A DNA stretch of 64,000 nucleotides from positions 186,001-250,000 of the forward strand of contig NZ_LMAH01000002.1 of assembly GCF_001507335.1 (NCBI RefSeq). Direction: 5' to 3'. Position numbers and translations under genes: made by a program. Below are positions 60,104 through 64,000 of the stretch, one piece after another. Source of the stretch: Chryseobacterium sp. JAH (GTDB taxonomy: Bacteria; Bacteroidota; Bacteroidia; Flavobacteriales; Weeksellaceae). Below the pieces are notes generated by a model. That model made no database searches, was not told the origin of the DNA, and saw nothing but the letters and a program-made list of their open reading frames with translations. Numbering within the stretch: the stretch's first letter is position 1; every line of letters begins with the position of its first letter.

Positions 60104-60131
60104 AAAAAATGCTTCGCGATTTGGAAGCATT
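60104..60131 (-). terminator. Terminator after the DUF3298 gene
   Basis: AATGCTTC (60108-60115) with GAAGCATT (60124-60131), 8-nt loop, T-run on the minus strand. It starts 5 bp beyond the stop codon of the DUF3298 gene and lies just upstream of the lipid kinase start. Confidence 0.7.
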
Positions 60132-60135
60132 AATA

Positions 60136-60963
60136 TTAGTTTATTTTAATTCTTTCTTTAAATTGTGGAGTAAGCGTACTTTTAAGTTCTTCCCAAGATA
60201 CAGGAATTACGATATCTCCAGCAGCATAGGCAGCAATTTCATAAGGACTGTAATGAAAATACAGATTTTTGTCATCAAAATAAAAATTTTCATTTGCTGG
60301 AATGGCTTCAATCAGAAGCATATCTGAATTTTTTACGGCTCCCTGAGAATCTGTAGTTCCGCTTGGAATTTTGTTGATATTTTTCGTCAAAAGAGCTTCT
60401 AATCTAGCTTTAGGCATGGTAGTAATATCTTTCAATTCTACTTTCTTGTTGGTTTTCAGGTCAAAAACTCTTTCTGCAAAACCATAATTTCCGTGAGCTC
60501 CTCCTTCATAGGATGAATAAAAATATTCAATCTGTAAAAAATTATTGGTATTTGATTTCAATTTCATAAAAGATCCTGTTTCCCAAGTCTGAGCACGTGC
60601 TACATCATTGATCCAGCTGTTGTCTTTTCCTTTTACAGAGTTAAAATATTCATTTTTATCTTTATCTAAGAAAGTCTGTAAACCCTGTTTTGAAAAATCA
60701 ACAATTCCTTTTTTGTCATAATAAATACTGTCTAAAAGAGACTTATCTTTAATCGAAGGAAAGACCAGCATTTTAGCTTCATATTTCAAAGAAAGCAGAT
60801 TGTTAATCTTTGTAGAATCACTGAAGTTGACAGAATCGATAACAAATTTTTCTGGTGCCTTAACTTCTTCTGCATTAATCTGTGCATTCTGAGAATCTGT
60901 TTTCTTACAAGAAGTAACCGCAAGTACTGCGGATATTGTGAAAATGGCAATGGAATTTTTCAT
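60136..60963 (-). CDS. DUF3298/RsiV-domain lipoprotein
   Basis: 275 aa from ATG 60963 (MKNSIAIFTISAVLAVTSC), giving a lipobox VTSC; a longer frame to 61002 is rejected. The body contains DUF4163/DUF3298 features: FLQIEYFYSSYEGGAHGNYG (the YSYxGGAHG motif), VFDLKTNKKVELKDI and NLYFHYSPYEIAAYAAGDIVIPVSWEEL near the end. Envelope-anchored; in some bacteria this fold is the sensor part of anti-sigma factor RsiV, though no sigma gene lies here. Function unknown. Confidence 0.82.
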   Translation of the reverse strand: MKNSIAIFTISAVLAVTSCKKTDSQNAQINAEEVKAPEKFVIDSVNFSDSTKINNLLSLKYEAKMLVFPSIKDKSLLDSIYYDKKGIVDFSKQGLQTFLDKDKNEYFNSVKGKDNSWINDVARAQTWETGSFMKLKSNTNNFLQIEYFYSSYEGGAHGNYGFAERVFDLKTNKKVELKDITTMPKARLEALLTKNINKIPSGTTDSQGAVKNSDMLLIEAIPANENFYFDDKNLYFHYSPYEIAAYAAGDIVIPVSWEELKSTLTPQFKERIKIN

Positions 60964-60990
60964 AAATTTATTATTTTGTTTCTCAATGCA

Positions 60991-61020
60991 AAAACCATTC
61001 AAAAGATGAATGGTTTTTTT
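60991..61020 (-). terminator. Terminator after the DUF3857 gene
   Basis: AAACCATTC (60992-61000) with GAATGGTTT (61008-61016), 7-nt loop, ending in a T-run on either strand. It sits 25 bp past the stop codon of the DUF3857 gene. Confidence 0.7.
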
Positions 61021-61045
61021 ATTTTTTACTTAAAATTTGTACATT

Positions 61046-62950
61046 TTATTTTTTAATAAGGCTCATTACTTGATTCTCACTATCTGAAATTACTTTCCAG
61101 ATTTTTTTGAATATAGGATAATACTCTTTCACGTATGTTGGGCTGGCTACCTCAACTTTTGAGATTACCGTTATCTTATCATTTACTATATTGACGGTAT
61201 AATTGTAAATAATTTCTTTATCATCTGTACTGATTTTCTTCGGTTTTGGAACTTCAGAAATTTCGTAACCTTCAGGGATGGTAATCTCTACTTTTTTCTC
61301 TCTTGTAAAGGCAGAAATAAAATCAATCTGATTTTTTCTTTCCTCAATTTGATCAAATATTTCATTTTCAGAATTTAGAAATAATAATGGATTTATAATA
61401 ATTTTTTTGCCTACCATGTCAAGTGCAGCAGTACTTGAGAATCTCATTTTCGATTCAAAATCACCGTTACTAAGAATTTTTGAGTCGACATCCTTCATAT
61501 CTGAATTAAATTCTGTTTTGAATGATTGATTGTATTTATCTTTATTTATATCGTAAGAATCATAAGATTCAATAGCATACAAACCAGTCTCTTTTTTTGC
61601 GAAACTCCCTTCTACAGATGAATTTACCACATCAATGACCGCTTCAATTTCAAAATTCTTCTTGCTTACGTTTGTATTAGAGAGTGACACATCTGTAGCT
61701 TTTTTACCTTCAAACAGAATCCCGAAGTCATTCCAATCTCTTTCAGGAAGCATATTCACTTTAGAATTAAACGATGTTGCATCATATAAATAAAGGATGT
61801 TGTCTATTTTTACACAGGCAATAACAAAATTCAAAGAATTAACATTCGGTGAAAAAATGTTTAGAATCCCATTATCAACCGTCGAAATTAAAAAAGGATT
61901 CGCATTAAGTCCTGCATTTCTAAAAAGTGATACTAATAATAAATTAATGTCTGCTGCATTTCCCGATCGGCTCTTAATGAGTTGTTTTACACTTTGGCTG
62001 GCAATAAACCCTGGATACTTATTCCATTTGTATTCAAATTTTACAAAATCAAAAATTTTATTCGCTCTTTCAAGGGGATTGTAGAATGTTCTGATGTTCT
62101 CCGGAACAACATCTTTGACGTTTCCCTTCAAAAAACCTCCGAATTTTTCATTATCATTAAATCTTTCAGCGACTTTATTCCAATTTTCAGCCATCTCAAT
62201 GTTCAGAAACTTTTTCAATTCAGGCTTTACTTTGGATCTGTATCGATCAATATTTTTTACGTACTTTTCATTTTGAGTGGATTTCATATTATCAAATCCA
62301 AACCTGTAAATTTTATAATTTACCCGTAACCTATCCTCATTTGTTGAAATGTAATATTTGGGATTTAAAATACTTCCCGTACTGTCAAACAAATACGTTA
62401 AAGCCTCTGGAGCTTCAAGGCTATATTCCTGATAAATAACAGGAATACTGTATTGCAAATAGTAAGTCAGATTGGTAATTCCTGTTGTTAATTTATAAGA
62501 ATATTCTATTACAGAACCATCAACAATATTTGGAATCGCCAACTTGTAAAATTTCAAACCTTTTATAAAATTTTCTTTAAGCTGCTCTTTTTGCTTTATG
62601 GATATCTTGTCAACTTGACCGTTAATGTAATTATAAACATTAACTTCAAAATCATCAAGTTTCTCCCCTTCCAAAACGGGAATTTGAATATTGAGCCATT
62701 CCTCTGATCTCTTCTTATCAAAAATTTTAATTTTGGAAAAAAAAGTTTTCTCAGCAGAAAGCCCCTTAATGTTGTAACGTACGCTGTTATAAATTATTTC
62801 TGCGGGAGCGTTTTTTTCAATGGCAGAATATTCTTTTTTTAAATCTTTTTCATCAAAAGATGGCCGAATCAAAAACTTATTATTCTGGGATATAAGAAGA
62901 TTTTGAGCAAAAATACAAAGTACTAATGTTGCGATAGTTTTTACTGTCAT
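61046..62950 (-). CDS. DUF3857/transglutaminase-like domain protein
   Basis: 634 aa. Signal peptide MTVKTIATLVLCIFAQNLLISQ. N-terminal DUF3857 (about 40-270): SAIEKNAPAEIIYNSVRYNI, RSEEWLNIQIPVLEGEKL, GSVIEYSYKLTT. The central transglutaminase-like part (about 280-410) has KSRSGNAADINLLLVSLFRNAGL, where the usual catalytic Cys is replaced by Ala or Asn, followed by a C-terminal beta domain. The end IWKVISDSENQVMSLIKK is identical over 18 residues to its neighbour. Exported, role unknown. Starts 3 bp after the stop of the paralog, so operonic. Confidence 0.82.
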   Translation of the reverse strand: MTVKTIATLVLCIFAQNLLISQNNKFLIRPSFDEKDLKKEYSAIEKNAPAEIIYNSVRYNIKGLSAEKTFFSKIKIFDKKRSEEWLNIQIPVLEGEKLDDFEVNVYNYINGQVDKISIKQKEQLKENFIKGLKFYKLAIPNIVDGSVIEYSYKLTTGITNLTYYLQYSIPVIYQEYSLEAPEALTYLFDSTGSILNPKYYISTNEDRLRVNYKIYRFGFDNMKSTQNEKYVKNIDRYRSKVKPELKKFLNIEMAENWNKVAERFNDNEKFGGFLKGNVKDVVPENIRTFYNPLERANKIFDFVKFEYKWNKYPGFIASQSVKQLIKSRSGNAADINLLLVSLFRNAGLNANPFLISTVDNGILNIFSPNVNSLNFVIACVKIDNILYLYDATSFNSKVNMLPERDWNDFGILFEGKKATDVSLSNTNVSKKNFEIEAVIDVVNSSVEGSFAKKETGLYAIESYDSYDINKDKYNQSFKTEFNSDMKDVDSKILSNGDFESKMRFSSTAALDMVGKKIIINPLLFLNSENEIFDQIEERKNQIDFISAFTREKKVEITIPEGYEISEVPKPKKISTDDKEIIYNYTVNIVNDKITVISKVEVASPTYVKEYYPIFKKIWKVISDSENQVMSLIKK

Positions 62951-62953
62951 TTC

Positions 62954-64000
62954 CTATTTTTTAATTAAACTCATCACTTGGTTTTCGCTATCTGAAATTA
63001 CTTTCCAAATTTGCTTGAATGCTGGATAATATTCTTTCGGATAATCTGCACTAGCGATTTTGTATTCTGAAACGGTAATAATCTTATTGCCCTTCTTCTC
63101 AACAATGTATGAGTAAGTAATTTCTTTATCTTCAGTAACTATTTTTTTATTTTTTGGTAAATCTGCCACGTCAAATCCTTCAGGTATTTCAATTTCAACA
63201 ATCTTTTTTTTGCTGATGGGAGAAATAAAGTCAATCATATACTTTCTCACTTCTTCCTGGTCGAAATCGTTGGTATTTTGATGCAAAAATAGTAGTGGGT
63301 TTATGATTTTTCGTTTCCCAAGATTATCAATCATATTATTGGAGGTGAATTTCATCGTTGACTGAAAATTACCATCATCCAACACTTTTGAATTGATATC
63401 TGAAAAATCGACTGAAAAATTCTCTTTATACTGTTTTGTATATTTATCGGGATTTTCGTCAAAACTTTCTTTCGCATTTAAAGCCAGTAATCCTTCATCC
63501 TGATCCTGATAAATGCCAAATACCGTACCATCAGGGTTTATTTTCGCTTTTGTTGTATGACTGTTATGGCTGCTTTTAATATTATTTATCGAAATAACTT
63601 CAGCCTTATCATCTTTTAGTAAAAGCCCGTTGTTATTCCATACTCTTGCAGGCAGAATTCCTTCTCTCGATTGCTTAGATGTGGCATCAAAAAGATGCAT
63701 GTTTTTGTTGATTTCAACCGCGGCAATCACATAATTGAAGTTTCCAATGTTTGGAAAAGTAAGATTTACAGAGCCATTTCTGACTGTCGATATTAAAATA
63801 GGATACGTTTTCAAACCTGCATTCCTCATCAAATTGATCAGCATTAAGTTCAGATCACCCGCGTTTCCAGTCTTTGTTTTGATAAGCTCTTTAAGCCCAA
63901 CTTCCGTATAGAAGCTATTGGTTTCGTTCCAGGTGTAGGTATTTTTAACAAAATCTAAAACTGCATTGGCCTTTTTCATCTCATCTGTTTCATCGGAAAC
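62954..64000 (-). CDS. DUF3857/transglutaminase-like paralog, 5' end outside window
   Basis: 349 codons visible; the frame stays open to the right edge (VSDETDEMKKANAVLDF), so the N-terminal DUF3857 half is missing from view. The visible part has the transglutaminase-like region (VKNTYTWNETNSFYTEVGL, KTKTGNAGDLNLMLINLMRNAGL, with Cys again absent) and the C-terminal domain ending IWKVISDSENQVMSLIKK. It is a tandem paralog of the gene at 61046-62950 and probably precedes it in one operon. Confidence 0.8.
   Translation of the reverse strand, partial: VSDETDEMKKANAVLDFVKNTYTWNETNSFYTEVGLKELIKTKTGNAGDLNLMLINLMRNAGLKTYPILISTVRNGSVNLTFPNIGNFNYVIAAVEINKNMHLFDATSKQSREGILPARVWNNNGLLLKDDKAEVISINNIKSSHNSHTTKAKINPDGTVFGIYQDQDEGLLALNAKESFDENPDKYTKQYKENFSVDFSDINSKVLDDGNFQSTMKFTSNNMIDNLGKRKIINPLLFLHQNTNDFDQEEVRKYMIDFISPISKKKIVEIEIPEGFDVADLPKNKKIVTEDKEITYSYIVEKKGNKIITVSEYKIASADYPKEYYPAFKQIWKVISDSENQVMSLIKK

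Noticed and set aside
1-64000. CRISPR arrays, tRNA, rRNA, prophage and transposase genes
   Set aside because: No evenly spaced repeats, cloverleaf-like genes, rRNA-like sequence, phage structural genes or transposase motifs were found in the read-through.

Overview
The window is a low-G+C chromosomal segment of a Bacteroidota bacterium, most likely a Chryseobacterium-like member of the Weeksellaceae/Flavobacteriales. Grounds: a SusC/SusD/SusE plus GH97 glycan-uptake locus, a PorT-type protein of the type IX secretion/gliding family, an SDR-type (Flavobacterium-like) L-threonine dehydrogenase, several Bacteroidota promoters of the form TTTG-N19..21-TAnnTTTG, lack of Shine-Dalgarno sequences, and two candidate RNAs of flavobacterial type (Flavo-1-like and 6S-Flavo-like). 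No rRNA, tRNA, CRISPR array, prophage or insertion-sequence transposase was seen.

Layout. 1-8,700: a truncated SBF-like symporter gene, a Flavo-1-like RNA, and a minus-strand alpha-glucan utilisation operon (susC-susD-susE-GH97). 9,000-16,600: metG, a membrane protein, a methyltransferase, a small outer-membrane barrel protein, and a VWA/AAA+ pair with unusual nucleotide-binding motifs, separated by repeat-rich spacers. 16,600-19,800: a lone PLD-nuclease/SF2-helicase/DUF3427 protein, the most defence-like gene here. 20,400-25,800: a tripartite drug efflux operon (tolC-hlyD-MFS) behind an AraC regulator, with a well-formed promoter overlapped by a palindromic operator. 25,800-30,500: DUF962, DUF2891 and DUF4349 proteins, an RsmI-like methylase and a low-molecular-weight phosphatase. 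30,600-40,600: dnaA, a thioesterase, DUF2339, rarA, yidD, an N-terminally extended lgt, nnrE/D and mscL. 40,600-46,400: a hydroxyacid dehydrogenase, HAD protein, idi, gcvT, ArsC-like protein, a second thioesterase and a TIM-barrel protein. 46,600-51,300: a minus-strand cluster, hypothetical-ubiE-porT-coiled coil-zapA-[6S-like RNA]-rny. 51,300-59,200: KAS III, metallophosphoesterase, a divergent deacetylase-like protein, tdh, ggt and a dicarboxylate/amino-acid symporter. 59,200-64,000: a lipid kinase, a DUF3298 lipoprotein and tandem DUF3857/transglutaminase proteins, the second cut by the window edge.

Most of the window is conserved housekeeping gene content. The points most worth a second look are the 6S-like RNA between zapA and rny, the promoter/operator of the efflux operon, the lgt gene with an extra exported N-terminal domain, the lone PLD-helicase, the VWA/AAA+ pair with altered Walker motifs, the tandem DUF3857 paralogs with nearly identical C-terminal tails, and a rich set of palindromic intergenic repeats. 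I did not find a clearly new multi-gene system. All calls rest on reading the sequence and family knowledge; no database search or folding program was run.
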